DNA from: Pontibacter roseus DSM 17521
Lineage (GTDB): Bacteria > Bacteroidota > Bacteroidia > Cytophagales > Hymenobacteraceae
NCBI RefSeq assembly: GCF_000373265.1
Contig: NZ_KB890765.1
Coordinates: 494,685-558,684, forward strand
Direction of reading: 5' to 3'
DNA length: 64,000 nucleotides
Within the stretch, counting starts at the first letter, position 1, and the number at the start of each line of letters is the position of its first letter. Below, one piece after another: positions 50,876-59,994 of the stretch. The notes beneath the pieces are model-generated. The model was given only the letters and a program-made list of their open reading frames with translations. It did no database searches and was not told where the DNA came from. Position numbers and translations under genes: made by a program.

Positions 50876-51523
50876 CTATCCTATCCGCCAGGTGATGGTG
50901 ATGGTTTCGGTCACGTCAATGTCATCGGGCTCGAAATCGGGCGTCGCGTCATAGGTCATCATGGCATCGGATTCGTAGAGGGGGTAGTCGTGGCGGCGCG
51001 ACCGTATGGTCAGCTCCCGGAAGGAATAGTCGATGTCGAGGATTTCCAGCAGCTCCACGCCGGTGGCGCCGGCAATGAGCGTGGCGTTTTCCTTGGCTCT
51101 AGCGATGGCCTGCAGAATGAGCTGCTGCTGGTGGTGGCTGACATCCCTCACCCCAAAGGCGATATGGAAGTCCAGGTTGTCGAGCTTCCTGGCAATCTGG
51201 CCCAGCAGGGTGTTGATGAGCGCCTTGTCCAGGGGGAGTTCTAGTTCCAAACTGTGGGAGGCCTTGAAGCCGTTGAACTCATACTGGTCTGTCTTCTTGT
51301 TGCGGATGGTCTCTTTCCGGATGCTGAAATCCTTTGTCTTGAGGTTGTGCCGCGCTATACCTGCCTGTTCCAAAATGCTGCGCAATTCCTCCACTTTGGC
51401 ATTGAGGGCGTTGATGGTCTTCTCATACTCCCATTCCTGCGCCGATGCGTCGAAAGAGAGGAGCAGTATATCGGGAGCAATGGAGAGTTTGCCCTTGCCT
51501 GTAATCTGTAGTTTCCGTTCCAT
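50876..51523 (-). CDS. SIMPL (DUF541) domain protein
   Basis: 215 residues: the SIMPL fold opens with the strand LQITGKGKLSIAPDILLLSFDASAQEWEYEKTINALNAKVEELRSILEQAGI and ends FEPDDIDVTETITITWRI, the two typical edges of this repeated alpha/beta domain. No signal peptide is visible, so the protein is cytoplasmic, unlike some outer-membrane members. Family function is not settled; eukaryotic homologues bind kinase IRAK, bacterial ones are uncharacterised. The stop codon abuts the seven GGTATA repeats. Confidence 0.85.
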   Translation of the reverse strand: MERKLQITGKGKLSIAPDILLLSFDASAQEWEYEKTINALNAKVEELRSILEQAGIARHNLKTKDFSIRKETIRNKKTDQYEFNGFKASHSLELELPLDKALINTLLGQIARKLDNLDFHIAFGVRDVSHHQQQLILQAIARAKENATLIAGATGVELLEILDIDYSFRELTIRSRRHDYPLYESDAMMTYDATPDFEPDDIDVTETITITWRIG

Positions 51524-51599
51524 GGCTGTTCATCTACCTATAGGTTGACCAATATATAGATAAATGTAGACTATTCCAGCTTTTAAGTAAAAAGCGGCT

Positions 51600-52025
51600 T
51601 CATTCGCTCAACCAGTCGGCGGCTTCGCGGTAGGTCTTGAATTGCTGAATCTGTATATCAGAGTTGAGTTGGACCTGCAGGCTGCTGGCCAGTTGCATGA
51701 AGGCGGCCAGGTTGGTATCGTCGGGCGTGATGCGGGCCAGCTTTTTGAGAGAGGAGGAAGCTATGAGTGGTACCGTTTCCTGTAGCACCACCTTGAAGTC
51801 TTCGGGCGTGACTTCTCCTAAGCGTTCTGTGTCCTGAAGCCAGTAATAGATGTCCCCTTCCCGGATGTACCGGGCAATGATGCCGATGGACTCGCGGTAC
51901 TCGAGGCTGCTTGGTTTGCGCACCCACTCAGAGTACAGCAGGTGCGCCTCTTCATCCATAATCAGGTGAAGGTAGCTGTTGCTGTACTCGTGCATGCCCT
52001 TTGGCAGAGTCTTGATGGTATCCAT
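51600..52025 (-). CDS. SpoIIAA/STAS-like hypothetical protein (paralogue 4)
   Basis: Start 52025 (MDTIKTLPKGMHEYSNSYLHL), 141 residues; ATG 52040 would give five more. Same pattern as the 5438 and 5882 genes: DEEAHLLYSEWVRKPSSLEYRESIGIIARYI hairpin-helix, YYWLQDTERLGEVTPEDFKVVLQE strand, and the final REAADWLSE helix, where the conserved W..W/WL ends appear. Family role unknown. It is single, not tandem, and its sequence is the most divergent of the four. Confidence 0.65.
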   Translation of the reverse strand: MDTIKTLPKGMHEYSNSYLHLIMDEEAHLLYSEWVRKPSSLEYRESIGIIARYIREGDIYYWLQDTERLGEVTPEDFKVVLQETVPLIASSSLKKLARITPDDTNLAAFMQLASSLQVQLNSDIQIQQFKTYREAADWLSE

Positions 52026-52040
52026 GCAGCTATGAACCAA

Positions 52041-52308
52041 TGAGGTACCTTAGTATGTACGGTAAATATAAACTTTTCAAGAGACTGAAAATAAAAATAT
52101 TGAATAGAATTTCGTCAAAGTGCGCACCGCCTTCCCCTGTCTTCCTCCGCAGTAGGAATGCTTTGTTCGCCTCCTGCAGGCAGGCAGGAAATTTGCCCGA
52201 TAACGCGCTTATCCCCAGTTGCTCGACTTTAAACTTATCCGTAGACAGGCGAACTAAATTCAGCGTTTTCCCGCTATTTTAGCAGGAAGTTTCAGCAGAC
52301 GTTAAAGC
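52041..52308. other. Intergenic region
   Basis: About 270 bp before the SemiSWEET gene; nothing recognisable. Confidence 0.5.
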
Positions 52309-52566
52309 ATGATGAATTGGATTGAGGTATTGGGTGTGGTGGCGGCCTGCTGTACCACCGTCTCTTTTTTGCCGCAGGCAATCAAGACCATTCGGGAAAA
52401 GGACACGTCGGCCATTTCGGCGGCCATGTATACCTTGTTCACTACGGGTACGCTACTGTGGTTCCTGTATGGCGTGTTTGTGCAGAATTTTCCTATCATG
52501 CTGGCCAATGCTGTCACCTGTCTCCTGGCAAGCATCATCCTGTTCTACAAATTCAGGTATAAGTGA
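52309..52566 (+). CDS. SemiSWEET sugar transporter
   Basis: 85 residues, the size of bacterial SemiSWEETs, with three hydrophobic helices. The MNWIEVLGVVAACCTTVSFLPQAIKTIREKDTSAISAAMYTLFTTGTLLWFLYGVF sequence carries the PQ-loop (LPQ) and the helix-3 W.LYG pattern of SWEET half-transporters, which dimerise to pass mono- or disaccharides across the membrane. ATG 52309 and 52312 are both possible. A perfect 64-nt palindrome lies downstream (52618-52681). Confidence 0.9.
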   Translation: MMNWIEVLGVVAACCTTVSFLPQAIKTIREKDTSAISAAMYTLFTTGTLLWFLYGVFVQNFPIMLANAVTCLLASIILFYKFRYK

Positions 52567-52617
52567 GCGGTGTGGTTTACGACGCGACTTCAGAAACGAA
52601 ACGGAAGGTATACGATA

Positions 52618-52681
52618 CAAACGTCCTGACACAGAAAAGGGCTCTTTCATGAAAGAGCCCTTTTCTGTGTCAGGACGTTTG
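52618..52681. terminator. Perfect 64-nt palindrome, probable bidirectional terminator
   Basis: Arms 52618-52649 and 52650-52681 are exact reverse complements with no loop bases left over (centre TCATGA). It falls between the SemiSWEET gene and the convergent PRC-barrel gene and can terminate both. Confidence 0.85.
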
Positions 52682-52700
52682 CTGTCTCAATGTTGGCTTG

Positions 52701-53645
52701 TTAATCCAACTTTCTACCCGCGTCATCTGAACCCAGGTTCCTTCTGCGAGGGTCGTTGGGGTCTAGTTTGTCTATGTCTACCTCCGTATTCCGAACGCTG
52801 CCGCGGATGGTCTCGTCGTGTTCTTCTACGTCCTTTCTAATATTCACCTCTTCTACTACCCGCGTTTCTTTGTCTACTACCGGCTCCTCGGCACGTTCCG
52901 TTATCTTCATTTCTCCTTCTTTTGCGCGAGCCATGTCAGCGTCAGTTGCAGGCCGGTCGACTGGTGTGCGTGTTACATCCACATGTTCTTCCCGCAGGCG
53001 GACGCGTTCCTCTACCGGCCGCTCCACGATGCGGGTTCGGATGTTGGCGCCTCCTGTTTCCACTTCCCTTTTGCCAACCTGCATATTCTCTTCTATGATA
53101 GGGATGGTTCTGTCACCTTCGGGGGCATTGGTTGGAGGAGGGGTAGGACGGTTGCGGTAGAACTTATCCTCGTTGTAGTACTCATGATTGTAATAATCGT
53201 CTGGCGCGTCACTGGTGCTGCCAGCCATCGCGGCGCCTGTGGCTGCTCCGGCAGCGCCCAGGCCAGCCAGCGCATTTCGGATAGAATTCTCCGTTTCACG
53301 GGTCAGGTTATCTCTATCGTATACGGGGAGCGCCTGGAACTGCGCCGCAGTGATGTTTGGCAGGATGACGTCATCATCTGCTTCATGCAATTCAGCCAAG
53401 CCAATGGGAATAAGCACGTTGCGTGGTTCCAGGTCCAGCACATTGCCTTCCAGGTCCAGCACGATGTAGCGCACCTTACGCGACTGCGGGTCAAAAAGCA
53501 ATTCGTCTACTTCCCCGATGGTGCGTCCCTGTGGGTCCTTTACAGTCCAGCCCTTGATGTTGGGCTCTCCTTCTGCAATCTTGAAGTCACTGCCGCCAAG
53601 CTCTTGCAGGCGGTTGTTCTCATTATAATTATCGTTTGAGTTCAT
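52701..53645 (-). CDS. PRC-barrel/DUF2382 domain protein (stress protein-like)
   Basis: 314 residues. An N-terminal PRC-barrel (GWTVKDPQGRTIGEVDELLFDPQSRKVRYIVLDLE, roughly residues 28-105), a Pro/Tyr/Ala-rich linker with AGAAGAATGAAMAGS, and a C-terminal DUF2382 (YsnF/AvaK) domain (IPIIEENMQVGKREVETGGANIRTRIVERPVEERVRLREEHVDV) full of charged residues. This arrangement is seen in stress-induced proteins of Bacteroidota and cyanobacteria. It is transcribed in the same direction as the next OmpA gene, 100 bp apart. Function unknown. Confidence 0.88.
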   Translation of the reverse strand: MNSNDNYNENNRLQELGGSDFKIAEGEPNIKGWTVKDPQGRTIGEVDELLFDPQSRKVRYIVLDLEGNVLDLEPRNVLIPIGLAELHEADDDVILPNITAAQFQALPVYDRDNLTRETENSIRNALAGLGAAGAATGAAMAGSTSDAPDDYYNHEYYNEDKFYRNRPTPPPTNAPEGDRTIPIIEENMQVGKREVETGGANIRTRIVERPVEERVRLREEHVDVTRTPVDRPATDADMARAKEGEMKITERAEEPVVDKETRVVEEVNIRKDVEEHDETIRGSVRNTEVDIDKLDPNDPRRRNLGSDDAGRKLD

Positions 53646-53746
53646 AGTCGTAATTCTTTAATGGCTAAATAATTAGCTGGTTTTTAATTTGTTATACGCG
53701 AGGCGATTCAGTCTGTATGAACCGCTGGAAGATTCAGGGCATTGTC

Positions 53747-54388
53747 CTATTCCTGACTCCCCCGGCGAGCCACGATCTCCACGCGGCGGTTCTGCTGACG
53801 GCCTTGCGCGGTTTCATTCGATGCCACGGGTTGTGCCTCACCTACCGGGTGTATGGAGATCCTGTCTTCTGCGATGTTCCCGTTTTGCACGAGCCAGTTA
53901 CGGACAGCCTCAGCTCGCTCTTCGGCCAGTTGCTCGTTGTAATTCGGGCTGCCTTGTGCATCTGTGAAGCCATACACACGGATTTGCCCTTGCGCGTAAC
54001 GTTGCTCCAGGGAGGCGGCGACCTGTTGTAATTTCTGAGTGCCCGCAGGGCGTATTTCCTTTGAATCAGTATCGAAGAGAATGTTCTCGTCCAAGCTGTA
54101 GATAGCGTATTCATCATTCCCCCTTACGGTCACGTCTTTATCGGTGATTTCCTGATATGTGGCAGCGGGTAAATTTCTGTCTATGCCATCCCAATCTCCG
54201 TCGGCAGTTGTGTCTTCGCTGGTGGTTGCGGCGCCCGTAGTGGTTGTGGTGGTATCAGTGTCTCTCGTGACATCGTTATCGTCACAACCACGCATCAAAA
54301 ATATTATTATTGCTATAGCGATAAGGGCTAGCAATAGCCAAAGCCACCAGGGGCGGTTGCTTTTCGGTTCTACGTTTAATTCAGCCAT
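53747..54388 (-). CDS. OmpA-family protein with N-terminal membrane anchor
   Basis: 213 residues. One hydrophobic helix (WWLWLLLALIAIAIIIFLM, about 14-32) anchors the protein in the inner membrane, followed by a Thr/Asp-rich linker, a segment DKDVTVRGNDEYAIYSLDENILFDTDSKEIRPAGTQ, then the OmpA C-terminal peptidoglycan-binding domain with QGQIRVYGFTDAQGSPNYNEQLAEERAEAVRNWLV and NRRVEI at the end. The TDA.G..NYN..L...RA motif contacts diaminopimelate. The protein therefore links the inner membrane to the wall. It has the same direction as the PRC-barrel gene upstream of the gap. Confidence 0.88.
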   Translation of the reverse strand: MAELNVEPKSNRPWWLWLLLALIAIAIIIFLMRGCDDNDVTRDTDTTTTTTGAATTSEDTTADGDWDGIDRNLPAATYQEITDKDVTVRGNDEYAIYSLDENILFDTDSKEIRPAGTQKLQQVAASLEQRYAQGQIRVYGFTDAQGSPNYNEQLAEERAEAVRNWLVQNGNIAEDRISIHPVGEAQPVASNETAQGRQQNRRVEIVARRGSQE

Positions 54389-54933
54389 TGTTCAGTTTTT
54401 TTAGTTGGTTCCAAATAAGTATAATGGGTTGATATATATAAATTTCATATAATTGAAATTGAAGTGATGTACGCATTGGATTAAAAGTAAGTTGTAATTG
54501 AGCTTTTTGGCGATTGTTAGCTGGCTTCACCTCAGGCCACAGGTATGGCGGATAAGAGTAATCTTTCAGGCTTTGGTTGTAAATGTTATTGTTCTAGTGC
54601 AATTTTAAGACTTGTTGCAGATGGTATTCTTGGTCGCAAAGTATTTTTGAATTAAATAAAGATGCTGGGAAGGAGCCAAGTCTGGACCTATACCTAACGG
54701 GAAGAGGCTTGACCAATGGGAATTGCCATCCAAATTAGGCGATGCAATAGGAATGGCAGGCACAGGTATAGAGTATTTGTCACCGTGCATTCTAAAAGCA
54801 TAGAACCCAATGGCCGGCTGATGCTACCCGCTCTTTCTTGGTTGAATCAGTCTGCGCCCAGATACTGGTACCTGAACTTTTATATCCACCATGGGGGTTG
54901 GAGAAATGGGTGGAAGCCCGAAGCAAAACAGAG
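54389..54933. other. AT-rich intergenic region
   Basis: About 545 bp between the OmpA start and a 58-aa gene. It contains an AATTTCA/TGAAATT inverted repeat (54441-54460) before ompA and no convincing gene. Confidence 0.5.
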
Positions 54934-55110
54934 ATGACAGAAGAAGAATTCGATACAAACTATACCGAGGCACTGGACGCTGTGCTGGCCGCTATGGCCG
55001 AGGAACCGGAAATCAACCCGGACAAATTCTACAGCATGGTCTGCCTGTTGGAGAACCTGCGCTTTTTCAGTCCGGTGCTCTACAGCGCCATCCGGAAGAA
55101 AAACCCTTAA
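54934..55110 (+). CDS. Small protein, 58 aa
   Basis: Start at 54934 (MTEEEFDTNYTEALDAVLAAMAEEPEINPDKFYSMVCLLENLRFFSPVLYSAIRKKNP), 58 residues; a longer open frame from 54838 lacks a start context. It is an acidic helix-rich protein with a hydrophobic end region (FYSMVCLLENLRFF) and a closing basic tail. It has no signal peptide. A strong terminator follows at 55145. No family is recognised; the AAMAEEPEINPDKFYS wording is like other Bacteroidota small proteins of unknown function. Confidence 0.55.
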   Translation: MTEEEFDTNYTEALDAVLAAMAEEPEINPDKFYSMVCLLENLRFFSPVLYSAIRKKNP

Positions 55111-55144
55111 GCGACAAAGCATACCTGCCGACAAACGAGTAGAA

Positions 55145-55180
55145 AAAAGCGCCTTTCAGTGTAAGCTGAAAGGCGCTTTT
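55145..55180 (+). terminator. Rho-independent terminator
   Basis: AAAAGCGCCTTTCAG (55145-55159) pairs with CTGAAAGGCGCTTTT (55166-55180), loop TGTAAG. It follows the 58-aa gene. Confidence 0.9.
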
Positions 55181-55310
55181 GCTGTTAGACCCGCACGTAG
55201 AATCAAGCCTATACCTGTTGTGGAGGTATAGCCACGTGTTTAAAGATAAAGATACTTGCCTGCAACCAGCCGGAATCGCTGAAGTATACCTGTCTGTTTA
55301 ACTTGACAGC

Positions 55311-56057
55311 ATGACAGATACCCCACACTTGCACATAGGTACCTCGGGCTGGAGCTACCGCTGGCAGGAAGTGCTCTACCCACCGGAGCTCAAGTCAGCC
55401 GACTTTCTCAGCCACTACGCCAACCGCTTCAACTGCACCGAAATCAACAGCAGTTTCTATCACTTCACCATGGCCAAGACGATTGAGAAATGGCTGGCGC
55501 AGACGCCGCCCCATTTCCATTTCGCCCCGAAGCTGAACCAGGAGATAACGCACAAACGCAACTTCCAGGACGTTGAAGAGCCGCTGCAGAAATTCATGTC
55601 GCGTTACCTGCTCATGGGGGAGCGCCTGGGGCCCGTGCTGGTGCAGATAGCCGGCAGCTTCCGGTATGACCGACTGGTGGCTGAGAACTTCTACGGGACT
55701 TTGCGGGAGCTATACCCTGACCAGATTTTCGCGCTGGAGGCCCGGCATGTTTCCTGGTTCACGGAGGAGTCGCTGGACCTGCTGCGCGAATACGATATCA
55801 CCACCGTGATTGCCAGCGCCGGCAAGCGTTTCCCCGGCACAGAGGCCACCACCTCCAACACCGCTTACCTCCGCCTGCACGGCGACGAAAAGCTCTACTC
55901 CTCCGCCTACCCTGACGAGAAACTAGAGCGCTACGCCTACATGGTGAAAGACTGGCTCGAGGACGGGAAAGAGGTATGGGTGTTCTTCAACAACACCATC
56001 CTGGGCAATGCCGTGCTGGATGCCGACAGGCTCCGGGAGATGGTGCATACCTTGTAA
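55311..56057 (+). CDS. DUF72 family protein
   Basis: 248 residues with the DUF72 TIM-barrel-type pattern: HIGTSGWSYRWQEVLYPPELKSADFLSHYANRFNCTEINSSFYHF, then KWLAQTPPHFHFAPKLNQEITH and the ALEARHVSWFTEE strand, ending VWVFFNNTILGNAVLDA. The conserved GTSGWSY and EIN.SFY blocks are diagnostic. Function of the family is unknown. It precedes the sulfation genes at some distance, without evident link. Confidence 0.9.
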   Translation: MTDTPHLHIGTSGWSYRWQEVLYPPELKSADFLSHYANRFNCTEINSSFYHFTMAKTIEKWLAQTPPHFHFAPKLNQEITHKRNFQDVEEPLQKFMSRYLLMGERLGPVLVQIAGSFRYDRLVAENFYGTLRELYPDQIFALEARHVSWFTEESLDLLREYDITTVIASAGKRFPGTEATTSNTAYLRLHGDEKLYSSAYPDEKLERYAYMVKDWLEDGKEVWVFFNNTILGNAVLDADRLREMVHTL

Positions 56058-56216
56058 ATTTTAATTTCATTTTTCAGCGACAGTCGAGTGCTTCATGTGC
56101 TTGACAGAGTCGCCTGTTATACCTTAACAAGACTTATTAAAACCGCTTGTACCGGCAAGCGTACGTATGCTGAAATGAGGCTGCAGGGGTGGCTTCTGAA
56201 ACAAAAAGGCAGGAAC

Positions 56217-57122
56217 ATGGGCACCCATACACTGGATTACCTGGAGGAACTGGAGTCGGAGGCGATACACATCCTGCGGGAGGTGGCCGGGCAGTGTGAG
56301 CGGCCGGCGCTGTTGTTCTCCGGTGGCAAAGACTCCATTGTGCTGGTGCACCTGGCGCTCAAAGCCTTCCGGCCGGGCACCTTTCCGTTCCCGCTGCTGC
56401 ACATCGATACTGGCCATAACTTTCAGGAGACGCTCGATTTTCGGGACCAACTGGTGGAGCGGATAGGGGAGCGACTTATCGTGCGCCACGTGGAAGACAC
56501 CATCCAAGCTAAGGCCCTGACGGAACCTTCCGGCAGGTTCGCCAGCCGGAACACCTTGCAAATCCATACCTTGCTCGATGCCATTCAGGAGTTCTCTCTT
56601 GATGCCTGCATAGGCGGCGCGCGACGGGACGAGGAGAAGGCCCGCGCCAAGGAACGTGTGTTTTCGGTACGGGATGCCGCCGGACAATGGAACCCCAACC
56701 TGCAACGGCCTGAGCTCTGGAGCACCTACAACGGTCGGGTACAGAAAGGCCAGCACGTACGGGTTTTCCCCATCAGCAACTGGACGGAATTGGACGTGTG
56801 GGAGTACATACAGCGGGAAGGAATCGAAGTGCCGGCGCTTTACTTTGCACACGAGCGGGAGGTGGTGGAGCAGCAGGGGCAGCTGATGGCGACGTCCGGA
56901 CTGTTCCCGCAAGGAGCGGCAGCTGCCATACGCAGGCGCGTGCGTTACCGCACCATCGGCGACATGACCTGCACAGCGGCTGTTCCCTCTGAGGCGGCCA
57001 CGGTAGCGGCGGTAATACAGGAGCTCTTGGCCACCCGCGTCAGCGAGCGTGGCGCCACCCGCCTTGACGACCAGCTGTCGGAGGCGGCGATGGAGGACCG
57101 CAAACTGAAAGGCTATTTCTAA
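56217..57122 (+). CDS. cysD: Sulfate adenylyltransferase subunit 2 (CysD)
   Basis: Start 56217 (MGTHTLDYLEELESEAIHILREVA), 301 residues, the usual length; the upstream extension to 56088 is out of family. The PP-loop motif SGGKDS (SGGKDSIVLVHLALK), the HIDTGHNFQETLDFRD block and GGARRDEEKARAKERVFSVRD are CysD signatures. It forms ATP sulfurylase with CysN (encoded 18 nt downstream, same direction), making APS from sulfate and ATP. Cytoplasmic. Confidence 0.95.
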   Translation: MGTHTLDYLEELESEAIHILREVAGQCERPALLFSGGKDSIVLVHLALKAFRPGTFPFPLLHIDTGHNFQETLDFRDQLVERIGERLIVRHVEDTIQAKALTEPSGRFASRNTLQIHTLLDAIQEFSLDACIGGARRDEEKARAKERVFSVRDAAGQWNPNLQRPELWSTYNGRVQKGQHVRVFPISNWTELDVWEYIQREGIEVPALYFAHEREVVEQQGQLMATSGLFPQGAAAAIRRRVRYRTIGDMTCTAAVPSEAATVAAVIQELLATRVSERGATRLDDQLSEAAMEDRKLKGYF

Positions 57123-57140
57123 GATTTCACGGAACCACAC

Positions 57141-58376
57141 ATGGATATACTTCGACTCATCATAGCAGGCAGCGTGGACAACGGCAAGAGCACCCTGATG
57201 GGCCGTCTGTTGTATGACAGCAAATCAGTGATGCAGGACCAGTTGGAGGCGATGGAGAAGCACAGCAGGAGCCAAGCTGCCGGCTGTCCCGACTTGGCTT
57301 TGCTCACCGACGGGCTCCGCGCCGAACGCGAGCAAGGCATCACCATCGATGTGGCCTACAAGTATTTCTCGACTACCCGGCGCAAGTTCATCCTGGCCGA
57401 CGCCCCCGGGCATGTGCAGTATACCCGCAACATGGTTACCGGCTGCTCCAACTCCGATTTAGCCGTCATTATGGTGGATGCACGGCACGGCCTGGTGGAG
57501 CAGACCAACCGCCATACGCTCATCGCCTCCATGCTCGGCGTGCCGCACCTGGTAGTGGCCATCAACAAGATGGACTTAGTAGACTACGCACAGGAACGGT
57601 TCGAGCAAATCACCTCTGAATTCAGCAAACTGACCCAAGGCTATACCTTCCAAACACTCACCTTCATCCCAATGTGCGCGCTGCAGGGCGACAATGTGGT
57701 ACAGCCTTCCACACACATGCCTTGGTACCAGGGCCCGACGCTGCTGCGCTTCCTGGAGCAGGTGGAGGTGCGGCGCCATACGAACCTGAGCGAAGCCCGT
57801 TTCCCGGTGCAATATGTAATCCGCCAGCAAACTTCACCTGATTACCGGGGGTATGCCGGCAAAATCATCAGCGGCAGCTACCGCAAGGGTGATGTGGTGC
57901 GGGTGCTGCCAGTTGGAATGGAAAGTGTCATCTCTGCCGTGGAAGTAGGCGGGCAGAAGGTGGAGGAAGCCTGTGCCCCAAGAAGTGTGGTGCTGCGCCT
58001 GGCCGACTCCGTGGAGGTGAAGCGGGGCGATGTCATTGTGAAGCCGGACAGCCTACCTACCACGACGCAGGAGCTGGAAGTGATGCTGTGCTGGCTGGAC
58101 AACAAGCCGCTGTTATCCGGCAACAACTATCTGCTGCAACTCAACAGCAGCGTCGTGCAGGCCAGGGTGGGGCAGGTGGCCTACCGGGTAAATGTGACCA
58201 CGCTGCGGCAGGAGCCTGCGCCGGAGCATGTGGCGCAAAACGATGTGGTGAAGACAACGCTTCATACGGATTCTCCGCTGCCGCACGATGCCTATACCTG
58301 CCTACGGGAAAACGGCGGTGCCATCCTCATCGACAAAACTAACCTGGCTACAGTGGGCGCCTGCATGATACAATAG
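57141..58376 (+). CDS. cysN: Sulfate adenylyltransferase subunit 1 (CysN)
   Basis: 411 residues of the GTPase subunit: G1 GSVDNGKSTLMGRLL, G3 DAPGHVQY, G4 NKMD, and the EF-Tu-like barrels after it. The GTPase drives ATP sulfurylase activity. It has no fused CysC kinase domain; cysC is a separate gene nearby (59217). It follows cysD by 18 nt. The convergent cysQ gene ends 13 nt after its stop, so the two operons are tightly packed. Confidence 0.95.
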   Translation: MDILRLIIAGSVDNGKSTLMGRLLYDSKSVMQDQLEAMEKHSRSQAAGCPDLALLTDGLRAEREQGITIDVAYKYFSTTRRKFILADAPGHVQYTRNMVTGCSNSDLAVIMVDARHGLVEQTNRHTLIASMLGVPHLVVAINKMDLVDYAQERFEQITSEFSKLTQGYTFQTLTFIPMCALQGDNVVQPSTHMPWYQGPTLLRFLEQVEVRRHTNLSEARFPVQYVIRQQTSPDYRGYAGKIISGSYRKGDVVRVLPVGMESVISAVEVGGQKVEEACAPRSVVLRLADSVEVKRGDVIVKPDSLPTTTQELEVMLCWLDNKPLLSGNNYLLQLNSSVVQARVGQVAYRVNVTTLRQEPAPEHVAQNDVVKTTLHTDSPLPHDAYTCLRENGGAILIDKTNLATVGACMIQ

Positions 58377-58389
58377 GTTGGCAGTCGGG

Positions 58390-59184
58390 TCAGAAAGCGA
58401 TGAAGGACGGGTTGAGCAAATCCGCCTTGTTGTAGACCAGTTCCGACTTCAAATTCGTCTGATAAATGCCCCGATTGACGGCCCGCAAAATGGCATGGGC
58501 AGCGGCGGTGTCCCATTCGGCGGTAGGAGCGAAACGCGGGTATAGGTCGGCTATACCTTCGGCCAGCAGCATGAATTTCAGCGAACTGCCCATGGTGGAA
58601 AGCTGTGTGTCTTTAAACTGTTGGATGAATAGCTCCGTCTCCGCGGTCAGGTGAGTTCTGGAGGCAACCACAGTCAGGCCAGGCGTTTGCAGCAGTTTCT
58701 CCAGCGTTGCCTTCTCCGGCAGGGGCTGGAGTTGGGTCGTCTCTCCCTTCATTTCCTTCCAGGCTCCTGTTTCCTTCGAGCCCCAGTACAAAGTTTCCTG
58801 GACAGGCACATAGATGACGCCGGCGACAGGTATAGCATGGTGCATCAGGGCAATGTTCACCGTAAATTCCCCGTTCCGCTTCAGAAACTCCTTCGTGCCA
58901 TCCAGCGGGTCCACCAGCCAGTACCATTCCCAGTTCTTTCGCTCCGCATACGGCAGGTGGCTGCCTTCTTCCGAGAGAATGGGGAATCCGGTGACGAGCA
59001 GGTGTCTGGTAATGATGTCATGCGCTGCCTGGTCGGCGCGGGTAAGGGGAGAGGCGTCGGCTTTCAGGCTTTCGCCCATGTCGCCGGACTGGTATACTTC
59101 CAGGATGGACGCACCGGCTTCCAGAGCGGCAGTTCGTGCGGTCTTGAGTAAATCATCCAGGGAGATGGGAGCAGGTATAGCCAT
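58390..59184 (-). CDS. cysQ: 3'(2'),5'-bisphosphate nucleotidase (CysQ)
   Basis: 264 residues of the inositol-monophosphatase-like family: metal-binding EEGSHLPYAERK, the DPLDGTKEF motif (WYWLVDPLDGTKEFLKRNGEFTVNIAL) and the WDTAAAHAILRAVNRG block near the end. The enzyme removes 3'-phosphate from PAP, the by-product of PAPS use. Its position next to PAPS-making genes and a sulfotransferase supports that specific role. Same strand as cysC. Confidence 0.92.
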   Translation of the reverse strand: MAIPAPISLDDLLKTARTAALEAGASILEVYQSGDMGESLKADASPLTRADQAAHDIITRHLLVTGFPILSEEGSHLPYAERKNWEWYWLVDPLDGTKEFLKRNGEFTVNIALMHHAIPVAGVIYVPVQETLYWGSKETGAWKEMKGETTQLQPLPEKATLEKLLQTPGLTVVASRTHLTAETELFIQQFKDTQLSTMGSSLKFMLLAEGIADLYPRFAPTAEWDTAAAHAILRAVNRGIYQTNLKSELVYNKADLLNPSFIAF

Positions 59185-59216
59185 AAGTCAAAATGGGTTT
59201 AAAACGAAACGGACGT

Positions 59217-59837
59217 TTACACCGAAGCCACTACCCTGGGTGCGTCCTTCAACTCCAGCAAAGGCACGACATGCTGTACGATTTCCTGCAAAGATTCCTC
59301 TATAGACGCTGTGTCCGTCCTGACTGCCACATCCGGTGCCGCCGGTGCCTCGTAGGGGGCGCTGATGCCGGTGAAGTTCGATATGAGTCCGCGGCGGGCT
59401 TTGGCATACAGGCCTTTGGTGTCGCGCTCCTCGCATACCTGTACGGGGCAGTCCACGAACACTTCGGTGAACCGGTCGAACCCCACGGTGTTGCGCACAA
59501 ACGTACGCTCGGCGGCATAGGGCGAGATGAAGGCGCAAAGCACCACCAGCCCCGCATCCAGCATCATGGCCGCCACTTCGCCTACGCGCCGGATGTTCTC
59601 GTGCCGGTCCTGCGCCGAGAAGCCCAGGTCGCTGTTGAGGCCATGGCGGACGTTGTCGCCGTCGAGCAGGTATACCTTGTAGCCCTGCTGGAACAGGTGG
59701 CTTTCCAGGCGCATGGCCAGCGTGCTTTTGCCGGAACCGGAAAGACCGGTAAACCAGACCAGCCGCGGCTCCTGTCGCATCAGGTGCTTGCGTTGCCCAG
59801 GGCTTACGCGGGACTCGAAAGGGAAGATATTTTGCAT
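59217..59837 (-). CDS. cysC: Adenylylsulfate kinase (CysC)
   Basis: Start at 59837 ([39 protein letters not shown]), 206 residues, family length; an upstream frame reaches 59918. P-loop [43 protein letters not shown] and the [23 protein letters not shown] block are diagnostic. It phosphorylates APS to PAPS. It is 32 nt upstream of cysQ, and its start faces the sulfotransferase gene across 157 bp, so a shared divergent promoter region is likely. Confidence 0.93.
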   Translation of the reverse strand: MQNIFPFESRVSPGQRKHLMRQEPRLVWFTGLSGSGKSTLAMRLESHLFQQGYKVYLLDGDNVRHGLNSDLGFSAQDRHENIRRVGEVAAMMLDAGLVVLCAFISPYAAERTFVRNTVGFDRFTEVFVDCPVQVCEERDTKGLYAKARRGLISNFTGISAPYEAPAAPDVAVRTDTASIEESLQEIVQHVVPLLELKDAPRVVASV

Positions 59838-59994
59838 GGCGTGTCGTGTTGGTGCTTCCACAGGTTGAAAGGTATAGCAATCTTGCCTGCCTCCTTCTAC
59901 CGGTTTTGCGGCAGGCATGTTTCCGAAACAGGTCTACCCAATTGCCCTCTCGGCACGTATAGGGGCCAAACCGAAAGGCAGACCAGCTATACCT

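Noticed and set aside
56124..57140. 338-codon open frame opposite cysD
   Set aside because: Antisense to the strongly supported cysD gene.
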